From assembly GCF_013315815.1 (NCBI RefSeq), contig NZ_CP046051.1, positions 1,240,001 through 1,304,000 of the forward strand: 64,000 bases of DNA. The letters run 5' to 3'. Made by a program: the position numbers and the translations under genes. Under the pieces are notes generated by a model, which was not told the origin of the DNA, did not search any database, and saw only the letters and a program-made list of their open reading frames with translations. This stretch comes from Caproicibacterium lactatifermentans. Its GTDB lineage: Bacteria > Bacillota > Clostridia > Oscillospirales > Acutalibacteraceae. Below are positions 1 to 8,166 of this stretch, in pieces. Within the stretch, counting starts at the first letter, position 1, and each line of letters starts with the position of its first letter.

Positions 1-1708
1 TCTCGCCGTTTGCCTTGAAAGCCTTCACGATGCGCATCTTATGCTCCGGGACGACGCGGGAAAAAATGCTGACGGAACGGACACGTTTCTGAAGTTTCTC
101 ATCCGTCATCCGGTCGATCTCGTCGCCAGTGACGGATTCCCCGCATGGCATGCCAATCTGCTTCGCAATCGCGCCTGCCGTGATGCCGTTGTCGCCGGTA
201 ATCATCACAACGCGGACGCCTGCCTTCCTGCAGCGGAGGATATCCGCTTTTACGGATTCCCTCGGAGGATCCGCAAGGCCAACCAATCCGCAGAACTGAA
301 GGCGGCACTGAGCCAAAGAAGCGGGAACTTCGCCCGCTGTTCCAACTTCCATTCTGCCAACCGCGATCACGCGGAGCCCGCGTGCCGCCATACCGGCGGC
401 TTTTTCCTGCGCTTTGTCCCGTTCGTCCGAATTGAGATTACATGAAGCGAGGATCTTTTCCGGCGAGCCTTTCGCGGCGATCAGGATTTCATTGCCGCGC
501 CGCCAGACATGGCCCATCATTTTTGCCTCATGAGTGAAGGAATATTCCCGAATCAGCCTGCCGCCGAACAGGAAATCCCTGGACAGGCCCCTGCCTTCAC
601 AATACGAAATCATGGCCTTTTCCATAGGGTCATATGCGTCCGGTTCACAGGCCATCCCCATAACCGCGCAGAGGTCCCGCTCTTTGCCTTCGTTCGCCCA
701 CGTTTCGCATACGGTCATCCGGTTCGTCGTAATGGTGCCGGTCTTATCCACGCAAAGAACCGACACGGCGCCGAGCGTTTCCACAGAAGCCAGCCTGCGC
801 ATAAGCGAATGCCTTTTTGCAAGCCGCCATGCGCCCATGGAAAGGAAGACTGTTAAAATAACCGGGAACTCTTCCGGGATCATGGCCATGGCGAGCGTGA
901 CGCCGGAAAGGATGCTTTCAATCAGTCTGTCGGTAAATTGGTGGTCCGGGATATTCAGCCAGGTGAAACAGCCTACCAATACGAACAGGACCGCCGCGAT
1001 GGCCGCGCAGAGCTTCACGAGCCCGCGGGTCTGCCTCTGAAGCGGCGACGGGGCTTCCGGCGCGCCGGCGACATTCACGCCGATTTTTCCGAACTCGGTG
1101 GCTTTTCCGATTCGCTTCACGCGGACCAGCGCGCTCCCCTGCGTCACAAGCGTCCCCGCGTAGCAGAAATCGCGCCGCCAGTGCCCGCCGTCTGTATCGG
1201 CGGTCCCGAGCGCGACCTTCCAAACGCCTTCCGCTTCGCCCGTCATGGACGACTCGTCGACGCACAGATCATTCGCCTGAAGGATCTCCCCGTCCGCCGG
1301 GATCTTGTCGCCTTCGGCAATCAGCATGATATCTCCCGGGACAAGATTGGCGCTGTCGATTCGCCGCTCCGCTCCGTCCCGCAGCACCGTAATGCGCGGC
1401 GCCGCGAGATCTTTTAAGGCGTTCAGGGTCTTGTCGGTTTTCCAGCCCTGAACCACATCGATGCTGATCATGCCCAACACAAAAATCAGCATAACCGCTC
1501 CGTCGCGCGGCTCACCCAGCAGAAAATAGATGACCGCCGTCACGATAAGCAGCAGAAACATGGGTTCCGACAAGGCTTTTAAAATCTCCCGAAAAAGATT
1601 CTTCTTCTTTTTAGGAATCAATTCGTTTCTGCCGAACTGTTTTTGACGCTCCTCGGCTTCTGCCGTCGTCAGGCCGGTTGGATTTGCGGTGTTCTTTTGT
1701 TCTGTCAT
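1..1708 (-). CDS. P-type cation-transporting ATPase, N-terminal ~569 residues (runs off left edge)
   Basis: Membrane ATPase that would pump a cation out of the cytoplasm. Translating the minus strand from the ATG at 1708 gives an open frame to the window edge. It shows an N-terminal cation-ATPase region, paired membrane helices near residues 50-85, an actuator motif ESSMTGEA (the usual TGES has Ala for Ser), a membrane motif PEEFP, and the phosphorylation motif DKTGT with catalytic Asp at residue 321. A TGDN motif lies further on. The P2-like layout lacks heavy-metal CxxC domains. GGAGGT sits 7 nt before the ATG. A NiCo riboswitch and sigma-70 promoter lie upstream, so Ni2+/Co2+ efflux is the inferred role; sequence alone would suggest only a Ca2+-ATPase-like pump. 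The C-terminal helices are outside the window. Confidence 0.9.
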   Translation of the reverse strand, partial: MTEQKNTANPTGLTTAEAEERQKQFGRNELIPKKKKNLFREILKALSEPMFLLLIVTAVIYFLLGEPRDGAVMLIFVLGMISIDVVQGWKTDKTLNALKDLAAPRITVLRDGAERRIDSANLVPGDIMLIAEGDKIPADGEILQANDLCVDESSMTGEAEGVWKVALGTADTDGGHWRRDFCYAGTLVTQGSALVRVKRIGKATEFGKIGVNVAGAPEAPSPLQRQTRGLVKLCAAIAAVLFVLVGCFTWLNIPDHQFTDRLIESILSGVTLAMAMIPEEFPVILTVFLSMGAWRLAKRHSLMRRLASVETLGAVSVLCVDKTGTITTNRMTVCETWANEGKERDLCAVMGMACEPDAYDPMEKAMISYCEGRGLSRDFLFGGRLIREYSFTHEAKMMGHVWRRGNEILIAAKGSPEKILASCNLNSDERDKAQEKAAGMAARGLRVIAVGRMEVGTAGEVPASLAQCRLQFCGLVGLADPPRESVKADILRCRKAGVRVVMITGDNGITAGAIAKQIGMPCGESVTGDEIDRMTDEKLQKRVRSVSIFSRVVPEHKMRIVKAFKANGE

Positions 1709-1783
1709 AAAAGTTACCTCCATCATGCATTTCAGCATTTATGCGACAGCTCTATGGCATTGCAAAGACCCAGCTGCAGTCCC

Positions 1784-1825
1784 AAAAGGGTATAAAAATA
1801 CCCGTGGGACAACATACTGTCCCAC
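1784..1825 (-). terminator. Putative expression-platform hairpins of the NiCo riboswitch
   Basis: On the minus strand GTGGGACA pairs with TGTCCCAC around a 6-nt loop. A second hairpin (GGGTAT/ATACCC) and a U-rich stretch follow. The first arm overlaps the 3' strand of the aptamer closing helix, so ligand binding and terminator formation look mutually exclusive. Confidence 0.6.
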
Positions 1826-1901
1826 AGGTTCCGATTCCCTGTTGCCGTAAGGCCCAGCCCCATAAACCCATTTCGGGTTTATCGCCTGCTCAGTTTGTAC
1901 T
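1811..1901 (-). ncRNA. NiCo (czcD-type) Ni2+/Co2+ riboswitch aptamer
   Basis: The minus-strand leader carries, in order, ACTGAGCAGGC, a stem with arms ATAAACCC/GGGTTTAT, GGGCTGGGCC, CGGCAACAG, and CCTGTGGGACAGT. This order and these conserved blocks match, from memory, the NiCo riboswitch class, whose four-way junction binds Ni2+ or Co2+ cooperatively and normally turns on exporter genes. It lies about 100 nt upstream of the P-type ATPase start with a promoter just before it. Confidence 0.88.
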
Positions 1902-1934
1902 GTAGATCAAATGCAGCGCAAAGAGATGAAAGAC

Positions 1935-1963
1935 ATTCTATCATATTCGTTTACAAGCGTCAA
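1935..1963 (-). promoter_or_regulatory. Sigma-70-type promoter of the NiCo riboswitch-ATPase transcript
   Basis: On the minus strand TTGACG and TAGAAT are separated by 17 nt. Transcription would begin about 25 nt before the aptamer. The promoter lies between the dedA stop and the aptamer, so dedA and the ATPase are separate transcripts. Confidence 0.75.
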
Positions 1964-2026
1964 GTGATTAAAAACAAAAATATAAGATTCACACCATGAA
2001 TTTTTCGGCGGCGCCTGAGGGAAAAT

Positions 2027-2638
2027 CTATTGTTTGTTTTTCCTCTTTTTAGAAAGCCAAATGATAAAACCGACTACGGCAACGGCCAGCACGGTGAGTG
2101 CAATGTAGGTATAGAGATTCATCGATTGGCTGACGCGTTCCCACCCGGCTCCGGCAAAAGCGCCCAGAGTCACCAGAACCACATTCCAAATTGCGGAGCC
2201 GAGGGTGGTGTACAAAAGGAACCTGCCTCTGCGCATCCGCGCCATCCCCGCGGGGATGGAGATGAGGCTTCGGACTAATGGAATAAACCGGCAAAAAAAG
2301 ACGGTGGAGGCACCGCGCCGATTAAACCAGTTATCCGCCCGTTCCACATCCCCTTTTTTCAGCCCGAGGACATGTCCCCATTTCCCGATGAACCTGTCCA
2401 TTTTCTCGGCCGGAAGCAGCTGTCCGACACCGTAAAGGACGATTGCCCCGGCCACCGACCCGATGGTGGCGGACAAGGCTACGATCCAGATGTTCATGCT
2501 GGTGTAAGTGGTCATGAAGCCGCCGAAAGTCAGGATCAGCTCGGAAGGAATGGGAGGAAACAGGTTCTCGATTGCAATCAGCAGTGCTATCCCCACGTAT
2601 CCATACTGATTCATGATATTGATGACCCATTCCTGCAT
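2027..2638 (-). CDS. DedA family membrane protein
   Basis: A 203-residue polytopic membrane protein of the DedA/SNARE-associated family. Members are linked to undecaprenyl-phosphate or lipid flipping and to membrane homeostasis. Diagnostic features are the NLFPPIPSE block near residue 27, the G-x-x-x-G-rich central helices, and FCRFIPLVRSLISIPAGMAR near residue 135. The C-terminus is Lys-rich (SKKRKNKQ). An upstream in-frame ATG exists at 2656, but AGGGAG lies just before the ATG at 2638, which I take as the start. It follows the helix-turn-helix gene on the same strand. The specific substrate cannot be read from the sequence. Confidence 0.88.
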   Translation of the reverse strand: MQEWVINIMNQYGYVGIALLIAIENLFPPIPSELILTFGGFMTTYTSMNIWIVALSATIGSVAGAIVLYGVGQLLPAEKMDRFIGKWGHVLGLKKGDVERADNWFNRRGASTVFFCRFIPLVRSLISIPAGMARMRRGRFLLYTTLGSAIWNVVLVTLGAFAGAGWERVSQSMNLYTYIALTVLAVAVVGFIIWLSKKRKNKQ

Positions 2639-2783
2639 TTTTGACTCCCTTTTCAAAAATCCGGGTTTTTACTCTTTGTTTGTCTGCCGTTTCAAAGAGA
2701 ATCGGCCGGCGGGAATACGGCGGCGCCGGCGCCGGCGCAGTCGCGGCAGGACAGCTATTTGCGCAGCTCGGGCGGGTGTATTA

Positions 2784-3257
2784 TCAATCTTTCTTTTGAG
2801 GAATCGCTTTGAATTTCTGATTTGCTTCCAGTTTGCATTCCTCGCGCAGGCTCCAGAAAATTTTGAACTCCAGCTTTTCGATCTCCCGCTGCTGCTTGTA
2901 GCTGACGCGCAGAGTGGCTTCCCGCGGGATCGTGACGTCCCTGCCGAGCTCCGGCAGCAGCGCCTGGATCCGGTTTCCGTTTTTTCGCAGAAAGTCCAGC
3001 CTGCTTCCGATGCCGTCGAGCAGGTCGGGGGACCTGCCGGGCGTGTCCTCGGAAACCATGTACCGCTCGTTTTGGTTGATATAGTTCGTCGAATCCCCGG
3101 CGGCGAGCCAGCGGACCAGCGCTTCCCGGCTGAAGCGCCATTCGCGGCCGATTTTCCGGGCGGGGATGTGCTCCTCCCGGAGCAGCTTGATCAGCGTCTT
3201 CTCGCTGATCCCCAAAAATTCCGATGCCTGACTCAGATTTAAGATGTCGTTGTCCAT
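2784..3257 (-). CDS. Helix-turn-helix (excisionase-fold) DNA-binding protein
   Basis: A 157-residue protein. Residues ~6-52 form an excisionase-type winged helix: LNLSQASEFLGISEKT, then IPARKIGREWRFSREAL. The remaining ~100 residues are charged, match nothing I recognise, and end in a Lys-rich tail. Such domains occur in excisionases and in small regulators, and its place in a mobile island fits either. GGAGGAGG precedes the ATG. It is on the same strand as dedA, 145 bases away, and that gap includes a very GC-rich run of CGGCGC repeats around 2720. The target is unknown. Confidence 0.72.
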   Translation of the reverse strand: MDNDILNLSQASEFLGISEKTLIKLLREEHIPARKIGREWRFSREALVRWLAAGDSTNYINQNERYMVSEDTPGRSPDLLDGIGSRLDFLRKNGNRIQALLPELGRDVTIPREATLRVSYKQQREIEKLEFKIFWSLREECKLEANQKFKAIPQKKD

Positions 3258-3500
3258 GTTGTTCCTCCTCCTGAACCGTCTGCGGAAATATTATAATACT
3301 TCCAATTTAAAATGGCAAGCAGAACGGAAATTAAATTCATTATAAAAGAATTTAACAGTACTATGACGGCCTTTTCGATTATTTCCAACGCCTTTCCGGC
3401 ATCTTCGGCGGACAAGTCGGCTTTGCTCTTTCAATTTTCCGCTATTGTAATTGATATTGGCACTAAGTACGCTTATCATATGATTATATTCCGTTCTGTG

Positions 3501-3529
3501 TTGACTTTATTCAATGTTTGCGCTATCAT
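3501..3529 (+). promoter_or_regulatory. Promoter upstream of the MFS permease
   Basis: TTGACT and TATCAT are spaced by 17 nt. This is the only clear signal in the 375-base gap between the divergent helix-turn-helix and MFS genes. The rest of the gap (3258-3500) is AT-rich and shows no convincing gene. Confidence 0.6.
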
Positions 3530-3632
3530 AAGATAAATTTGTAATTCTTTGTTTTCACGGCGGCATGACGGCGGATCGCGCCGGCGCGGCCGGCTTTTTG
3601 ACAGAGCATCATAAAGACGGGGAGGCGTTCGT

Positions 3633-4775
3633 TTGTTGAAAAAAAGGACAGCCGCGGTTTCCAACATTTTTCTGATCGGGCTGGTCAGCTTTTTTATGGA
3701 TATGAGTACGGAAATGATCTACCCGATCATTCCTCTTTACCTGACGGCGGTTCTCGGGGCGACGCCGGCCATTGTCGGCGTGATCGAAGGCGTTGCGGAA
3801 AGCGTCGCTTCCCTTCTGAAAGTGGCGAGCGGCTACATCGGAGATCGGTATCAAAATAAAAAACGGTTGGCTTTCCTCGGGTATTCCGCTTCCGTGCTCT
3901 ATAAGTTCGTCCTTCTGATAGCCGGCTCGTGGGGCGGCGTGCTGGCGGCGCGGGTGATCGACCGCACCGGCAAGGGGATCCGGACCGCACCGCGCGACGC
4001 CCTGGTGGCGCAGTCGAGCGAAAAAGGAAAACTGGGCGGTTCCTACGGTCTACATAAGATGCTCGATATGGCGGGGTCCTCCCTCGGGGCCCTTTTCGCT
4101 TTCCTGTTTATCGCCTTCGGAATGAAATATCGCGCGGCGTTTCTCTGGTCCGTCATTCCGGGCGTTGTCGCCGTGACGATCATCCCGCTGATCCGGGAAG
4201 AAAAGGGAGCCGCCCCAAACCGGCGGAGGCTGGCCTTGCGGGGCCTGAAGCTGGACGCGAGGCTGAAATGGTATTTTGCCGTCCTCTTCCTTTTCTGCCT
4301 CGGCAACTCGTCCAACGTCTTTTTGCTGCTCAAGGCGCAGTCGCGCGGGTTTTCCACCTCCGAGGTGATGCTGCTCTATCTGATTTTCAGCGTTTCCGCG
4401 TCAATCCTGGCGATCCCGGCCGGCCGGCTGTCGGACCGGTTCGGCAGAAGCAGAATCCTGATTCCCGGCTATCTGATCTACGGCCTGGTCTATCTGGGGT
4501 TCGCCCTGCTGACGTCGAAGGTTTCCCTGCTGATTCTGTTTGTCGCCTACGGCGCTTACACCGCCTTTATCAGCGGAGCGGAACGGGCGTTGATCGCGGA
4601 AGCGTCGCCGGCGGACTATCAGGGGACCGTGCTCGGCATCTACGGCATGCTGCAAGGCTTCGGCCTCCTGCTCTCCTCCATGATTGGCGGCGTTCTGGGC
4701 ATCGTCTCCGCGCTGCTGATCGCCGTCATCCTCCGCTCCGGGAAAGGGCGGAAAGCGGCGGACCGTCCGGATTGA
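3633..4775 (+). CDS. Major facilitator superfamily (MFS) permease, possibly shortened near the C-terminus
   Basis: A 380-residue secondary transporter with about 11-12 membrane helices. The first half carries the loop motif GYIGDRYQNKKR and the subgroup motif RVIDRTGKGIRTAPRDAL. The second half carries the repeated loop GRLSDRFGRSR. Start codon is TTG at 3633 (or TTG at 3636) behind GGGGAGG. Near residue 350 the usual loop between helices 11 and 12 seems missing: SMIGG is joined directly to VLGIVSALLIAVIL. An in-frame deletion of some 15-20 residues is possible. The gene is GC-rich like fetAB downstream and unlike the housekeeping half of the window. Substrate unknown; drug or metabolite efflux is plausible. 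Confidence 0.82.
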   Translation: MLKKRTAAVSNIFLIGLVSFFMDMSTEMIYPIIPLYLTAVLGATPAIVGVIEGVAESVASLLKVASGYIGDRYQNKKRLAFLGYSASVLYKFVLLIAGSWGGVLAARVIDRTGKGIRTAPRDALVAQSSEKGKLGGSYGLHKMLDMAGSSLGALFAFLFIAFGMKYRAAFLWSVIPGVVAVTIIPLIREEKGAAPNRRRLALRGLKLDARLKWYFAVLFLFCLGNSSNVFLLLKAQSRGFSTSEVMLLYLIFSVSASILAIPAGRLSDRFGRSRILIPGYLIYGLVYLGFALLTSKVSLLILFVAYGAYTAFISGAERALIAEASPADYQGTVLGIYGMLQGFGLLLSSMIGGVLGIVSALLIAVILRSGKGRKAADRPD

Positions 4776-4850
4776 AGCCGGAACAGGAGGAAATCTTCAG
4801 AAAAAGCGGCCGCCGCGGCCGCGGAAAATCTTGATCTTGAGGTGAAAGCA

Positions 4851-5507
4851 TTGGAACAGCTCACATTCCGGGATGTTTCCTACCGGCAGGGCGGAAAAGA
4901 GATTCTCAAAGGCGTTTCGGCACAGTTTTCAGCCGGCGACTTTGTCTCCATCGTCGGCCCTTCCGGAAGCGGGAAGAGTACCTTTTTACGGCTGTGCTGC
5001 CATCTGATCAGCCCGACGGAAGGAAAAATCTTCTTCCATGGAAAGGATATGCTTCAGGAAGACCCGATCGGACTGCGGAAAAAAATCAGCTATTGCTTTC
5101 AGGAACCGATCCTCTGGGGGAATACGGTGGAAGACAACGTCGCGTTCCCCTACCGCGTCAGGGACCGGAAGATCGACCGGGAAAAGATCGTTTCGCTGTT
5201 CGCCCGCTTCCATCTGGACGAAAGCTACCTCTCGCATGAGGTCAAAGGGCTGTCGGGAGGGGAAAAACAGCGGATCTCCCTGATCCGCACCCTGCTTTTC
5301 GAGCCGGAAATATTACTGCTGGACGAAGTGACCTCCGCGCTCGACGCCGAGAACACGGAGCTGATCGAAAAAGAAATCCTGCGGCTGAACCGGAAGGGCG
5401 TCACGGTCCTGTGGGTCACCCACAACGCCGCCCAGAGCCGGAAATACGCCGACCGGCTGCTGACTCTGGAAAACGGCCGAATTCAATCCCTGGAGGAAAT
5501 CAAATGA
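4851..5507 (+). CDS. fetA: FetA/YbbL-type ABC transporter ATP-binding protein
   Basis: An ATPase subunit of 218 residues. Visible motifs are Walker A GPSGSGKST (residues 36-44), a Q-loop at CFQEP, the signature LSGGEKQR, Walker B LLLDE followed by VTSALD, and a switch His in WVTHN. Its partner, 4 bases overlapping, is a FetB-type permease. That pair is known in E. coli to export iron and relieve oxidative stress. I choose TTG at 4851 because GAGGTG lies 6 nt upstream; a GTG at 4842 is possible but would fall inside that ribosome-binding site. Confidence 0.87.
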   Translation: MEQLTFRDVSYRQGGKEILKGVSAQFSAGDFVSIVGPSGSGKSTFLRLCCHLISPTEGKIFFHGKDMLQEDPIGLRKKISYCFQEPILWGNTVEDNVAFPYRVRDRKIDREKIVSLFARFHLDESYLSHEVKGLSGGEKQRISLIRTLLFEPEILLLDEVTSALDAENTELIEKEILRLNRKGVTVLWVTHNAAQSRKYADRLLTLENGRIQSLEEIK

Positions 5508-6262
5508 ACGGTGCGAATATCAGCGACGCCTCTCTTCTGATGGCGTCTTCGTTAGTTCTCGTTTCCCTGCTGTTTTCCTATTTTCAGAAACTCAGGCTGG
5601 AAAAAGAGACCCTCATCAGCGTGATCCGGGCGGTCATCCAGCTCTTTGCGGTGGGATATGTCCTTCAATTTATCTTTGGACTCCGCAACCCGGCCGTCAC
5701 GACGCTGATTGTGCTCTTCATGACCTTCAACGCGGCCTTGAACGCGGCCAAGCGGGGAAAAGGGATCAAAAACGGAATTCTGATTTCTTTCCTTTCCATT
5801 TTGGTCGGCGCAGGCGCCACGCTTTCCGTTCTGGTGCTCTCCGGCGCGGTGCGGTACGAGGCGAACCAGATCATTCCGATCAGCGGCATGATCATCAGCA
5901 ACGCCATGGTCGCCATCGGCCTGTGCTACCGGCAGCTCACAGGCGATTTCAAAAGCCGGAGGAACGAGGTGGAAATCAAGCTTTCACTGGGCGCGGATCT
6001 TCTTCCGGCTTCGATGGATATCCTCCGGGACTCGATCCGCACGGGGATGGTTCCCACCATCGACTCCACGAAGACGCTGGGCATCGTCTCCCTTCCCGGC
6101 ATGATGACGGGGCTGATCCTTGCCGGCATATCCCCGCTCATGGCAATCCGGTACCAGATCATGGTAACCTTCATGCTGCTGTCTACGACGGCGATTTCCT
6201 CATTTATGGCCTGCTTTCTCTCTTACCGGACCTTCTTCAATGAGAGAAAGCAACTGCTGTAG
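5504..6262 (+). CDS. fetB: FetB/YbbM-type ABC transporter permease (UPF0014)
   Basis: A 252-residue membrane protein with about seven hydrophobic helices. The UPF0014 family is recognised by the VIRAVIQLFAVGYVL block near residue 42, ISGMIISNAMVAIGL, and GIVSLPGMMTGLILAG in the C-terminal half. The ATG overlaps the fetA stop (ATGA) and follows GGAGG, so the two are translationally coupled. The inferred role is Fe(II)/metal export with FetA at the cytoplasmic membrane. A strong hairpin terminator follows at 6278. Confidence 0.87.
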   Translation: MNGANISDASLLMASSLVLVSLLFSYFQKLRLEKETLISVIRAVIQLFAVGYVLQFIFGLRNPAVTTLIVLFMTFNAALNAAKRGKGIKNGILISFLSILVGAGATLSVLVLSGAVRYEANQIIPISGMIISNAMVAIGLCYRQLTGDFKSRRNEVEIKLSLGADLLPASMDILRDSIRTGMVPTIDSTKTLGIVSLPGMMTGLILAGISPLMAIRYQIMVTFMLLSTTAISSFMACFLSYRTFFNERKQLL

Positions 6263-6277
6263 CGCTTTTAAAATAAA

Positions 6278-6337
6278 CGGCCCCTCGCGGACTGCTCCAG
6301 CGTGTGGGGCAGAATCGCCGCAAAAGGGCCGCTTTTT
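6278..6337 (+). terminator. Terminator of the MFS-fetAB transcript
   Basis: CGGCCC at 6278 pairs with GGGCCG at 6326-6331, followed by TTTTT after one C. Confidence 0.6.
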
Positions 6338-6388
6338 GCCGGGTATGGGGCAAAAAGCAATTTTTCGCCTTTGCCCCGGACATAGGAA

Positions 6389-6414
6389 AAGGGGCTATTT
6401 TGCAACAGCCCCTT
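6389..6414. terminator. Bidirectional hairpin terminator between fetB and the merR remnant
   Basis: A perfect AAGGGGCT/AGCCCCTT stem with a 10-nt loop, flanked by A-rich and T-rich sequence. It could end transcripts from either side. Confidence 0.6.
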
Positions 6415-6437
6415 CTGTTTGGTTGCGGAGGCAGAAT

Positions 6438-6760
6438 TTAAACCAACGGCCTTTGGGTTTTACCGCTGACACAGAAAGCCTTGGACTGGGAACTGAAACA
6501 TTGAATTTTCTGGTTCACTTTGGCCAATTGCTTTTTCATGGAGGCGATGCGACCTTCCACATCCCTTTTATGTGCCATTAGAATTTCGCAGCGCTGAGGC
6601 AGAGTCTGCTCCGCCCTGCGGCTCAGATCGACGAATTCCCTGATCTTTTTGATTGGCATTCCGGTGTTTTTCAGGCAAAAAACCAGACCAAGCCACTCCA
6701 GGTCTTCTTCCGAAAAACGCCGGACGCCGCCGCAGATAGTCTTTTGCCGGCAGAGGTAGC
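6438..6760 (-). pseudogene. Truncated MerR-family regulator (N-terminal DNA-binding part missing)
   Basis: The minus strand encodes GGVRRFSEEDLEWLGLVF, then CLKNTGMPIKKIREFVDLS, then a coiled-coil-like segment. This is the second half of a MerR winged helix plus its dimerisation helix. The first HTH helices (TxxYYxxxGL region) are absent in every frame upstream, where the sequence changes at about 6750-6775 into the promoter of the marR gene. The open frame ends at 6438. I read it as a gene beheaded when the arsenic cassette was joined to the fetAB block. Confidence 0.72.
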
Positions 6761-6813
6761 AAGCTGGCTCCCACTCCCTACCCCCAACGTAGGCAAATAT
6801 TTTTATTTAACTA

Positions 6814-6843
6814 TTGCAATATACAACTGTTGTATGATAGAAT
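6814..6843 (+). promoter_or_regulatory. Promoter with embedded palindromic operator of the marR-arsM operon
   Basis: TTGCAA and TAGAAT are 18 nt apart. Between them lies the perfect palindrome ATACAACTGTTGTAT (6821-6835). MarR proteins usually bind such palindromes over their own promoter, so autorepression by the next gene is the likely arrangement. Confidence 0.65.
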
Positions 6844-6860
6844 ATGCACGAGGTGATGAA

Positions 6861-7301
6861 ATGATTGACCAAGGGAGCGCAATCCTGAGAGAGCTGATCC
6901 GGGTGCTTGTAAGGAACTTAGGCATCCTGGAAAAAGGCGATGCCTCTTGCTGCGGCGTTACGATCACGCAATGTCACGCCATTGTCGAAATTGGCCGGAA
7001 AGAAAAAATATCACTGGTGGACCTTGCCGACTTATTGGGCGTGGACAAAAGTACCATGAGCCGGACTGTCAATAACCTTGTGGAAGCGGATTTAGCGGTG
7101 CGGGAACTGGATGCTGAAAACAGGAGATATGTTACAATTCAGTTGACAGAAAAGGGCAAAGATGTATTCCGGAATATTGAAAAAAGCATGGAGAGCTACT
7201 ACAAAGGGATATTCGGTTCCATTCCAGAGGATAAAAGAAGTCAGGTGCTGGAAAGCTTGAAGCTCCTGGCGGACGCGGCGCAACGCAACAAATGCTGTTA
7301 A
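6861..7301 (+). CDS. MarR-family transcriptional regulator of the arsenic methylation operon
   Basis: A 146-residue winged-helix regulator. The core reads LVDLADLLGVDKSTMSRTVNNLVEADLAVREL (given here in parts: recognition region DKSTMSRTVNNLVEA, wing RRYVTIQLTEKG). Cysteines stand out: a CC pair near residue 32, a single Cys soon after, and a C-terminal CC. They could form a thiol switch or an As(III)/metalloid site, which is an inference. Start ATG 6861 follows GAGGTGA by 4-5 nt. It lies 41 bases before arsM on the same strand, behind a palindromic operator. Control of arsM by a MarR protein instead of an ArsR protein is less usual. Confidence 0.85.
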   Translation: MIDQGSAILRELIRVLVRNLGILEKGDASCCGVTITQCHAIVEIGRKEKISLVDLADLLGVDKSTMSRTVNNLVEADLAVRELDAENRRYVTIQLTEKGKDVFRNIEKSMESYYKGIFGSIPEDKRSQVLESLKLLADAAQRNKCC

Positions 7302-7342
7302 TCGGAAATGATTTTATTGCTAATTTTAAGGAGGCTATCTTT

Positions 7343-8152
7343 ATGTCGAAGAACATTCGGGAAGAAATCAAGGAGCATTACGGCGATATTGCAAAAAAAG
7401 TGTCTGAAACCGCAAAAAGTTCCTGTTGCGGTGGCGGGTCTTGCTGCGGTGATATATCGAATGATCTGTATTCCGTAGAATATGTTGCCGGATTGCCGGA
7501 AGAAGCGATCCGGGCCTCGTTGGGCTGCGCGAATCCGGTTGCCCTTGCAAACCTGCAAAAGGGTGAAACGGTGCTGGATTTGGGCAGCGGCGGCGGGATA
7601 GACGTGCTGATTTCCGCAAAATTTGTGGGCGAAACAGGCAAAGCCTATGGATTGGATATGACCGACGAAATGCTGGAACTGGCGAATCGCAATAAGGAGA
7701 AGATCGGCGCGAAAAATGTTGAATTTATTAAAGGATACATTGAGAATATTCCACTGCCAGACGAATCTGTTGACGTTGTTACATCGAACTGTGTAATCAA
7801 CCTGACTGAGAACAAGGAAGTCGCTCTGAGAGAGGCTTATCGGGTCTTGAAAAAGGGCGGAAGACTTGCGATTGCTGATATTGTTGAACTGAAAGCCGTT
7901 CCGGATGAGATTCGCAAAAGCGTCCAAATGTGGGTCGGCTGCATTTCCGGGGCATTGAGCGTCGCAGAATATGAACGAATTCTGAAAAAAGTCGGCTTTA
8001 CAAACGTAGAAATTACGCCTGTCAATATCTATACAAAAGAAATCATCCGAAGTATTGCGGAAGAAAAGGAACTTGGTGAGATTTGCTCCCACCTAAACGA
8101 AGATGCCTTGGACGGTGCTTTTGCGGGCGCACATGTAAAGGCATATAAATAG
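7343..8152 (+). CDS. arsM: Arsenite S-adenosylmethionine methyltransferase
   Basis: Cytoplasmic enzyme of 269 residues that methylates As(III) with SAM to mono-, di- and trimethyl arsenicals. The SAM-binding motif DLGSGGGID is at residues 79-87. The conserved arsenic-binding cysteines are visible at C62 (SLGC), C150 (TSNCVIN) and C200 (VGCISGAL). A Cys-rich N-terminal segment (CCGGGSCCG, residues 28-36) resembles that of many clostridial ArsM proteins. Start ATG 7343 follows AAGGAGG. It is between marR and the arsN-like acetyltransferase with short gaps, so co-transcription is likely. In anaerobes the trivalent methylated products are toxic and may act against competitors. Confidence 0.93.
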   Translation: MSKNIREEIKEHYGDIAKKVSETAKSSCCGGGSCCGDISNDLYSVEYVAGLPEEAIRASLGCANPVALANLQKGETVLDLGSGGGIDVLISAKFVGETGKAYGLDMTDEMLELANRNKEKIGAKNVEFIKGYIENIPLPDESVDVVTSNCVINLTENKEVALREAYRVLKKGGRLAIADIVELKAVPDEIRKSVQMWVGCISGALSVAEYERILKKVGFTNVEITPVNIYTKEIIRSIAEEKELGEICSHLNEDALDGAFAGAHVKAYK

Positions 8153-8166
8153 AGAAAGGCTTTGAA

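Noticed and set aside
1709..1930. Mn2+ (yybP-ykoY) riboswitch before the left ATPase
   Set aside because: The conserved blocks ACTGAGCAGGC, CGGCAACAG and GTGGGACAGT fit the NiCo class instead; GGGGAGTAG-type motifs are absent.
7298..8092. 264-codon open frame on the minus strand inside arsM
   Set aside because: It is fully antisense to a gene with clear SAM and arsenic-binding motifs, has no ribosome site and no recognisable protein features.
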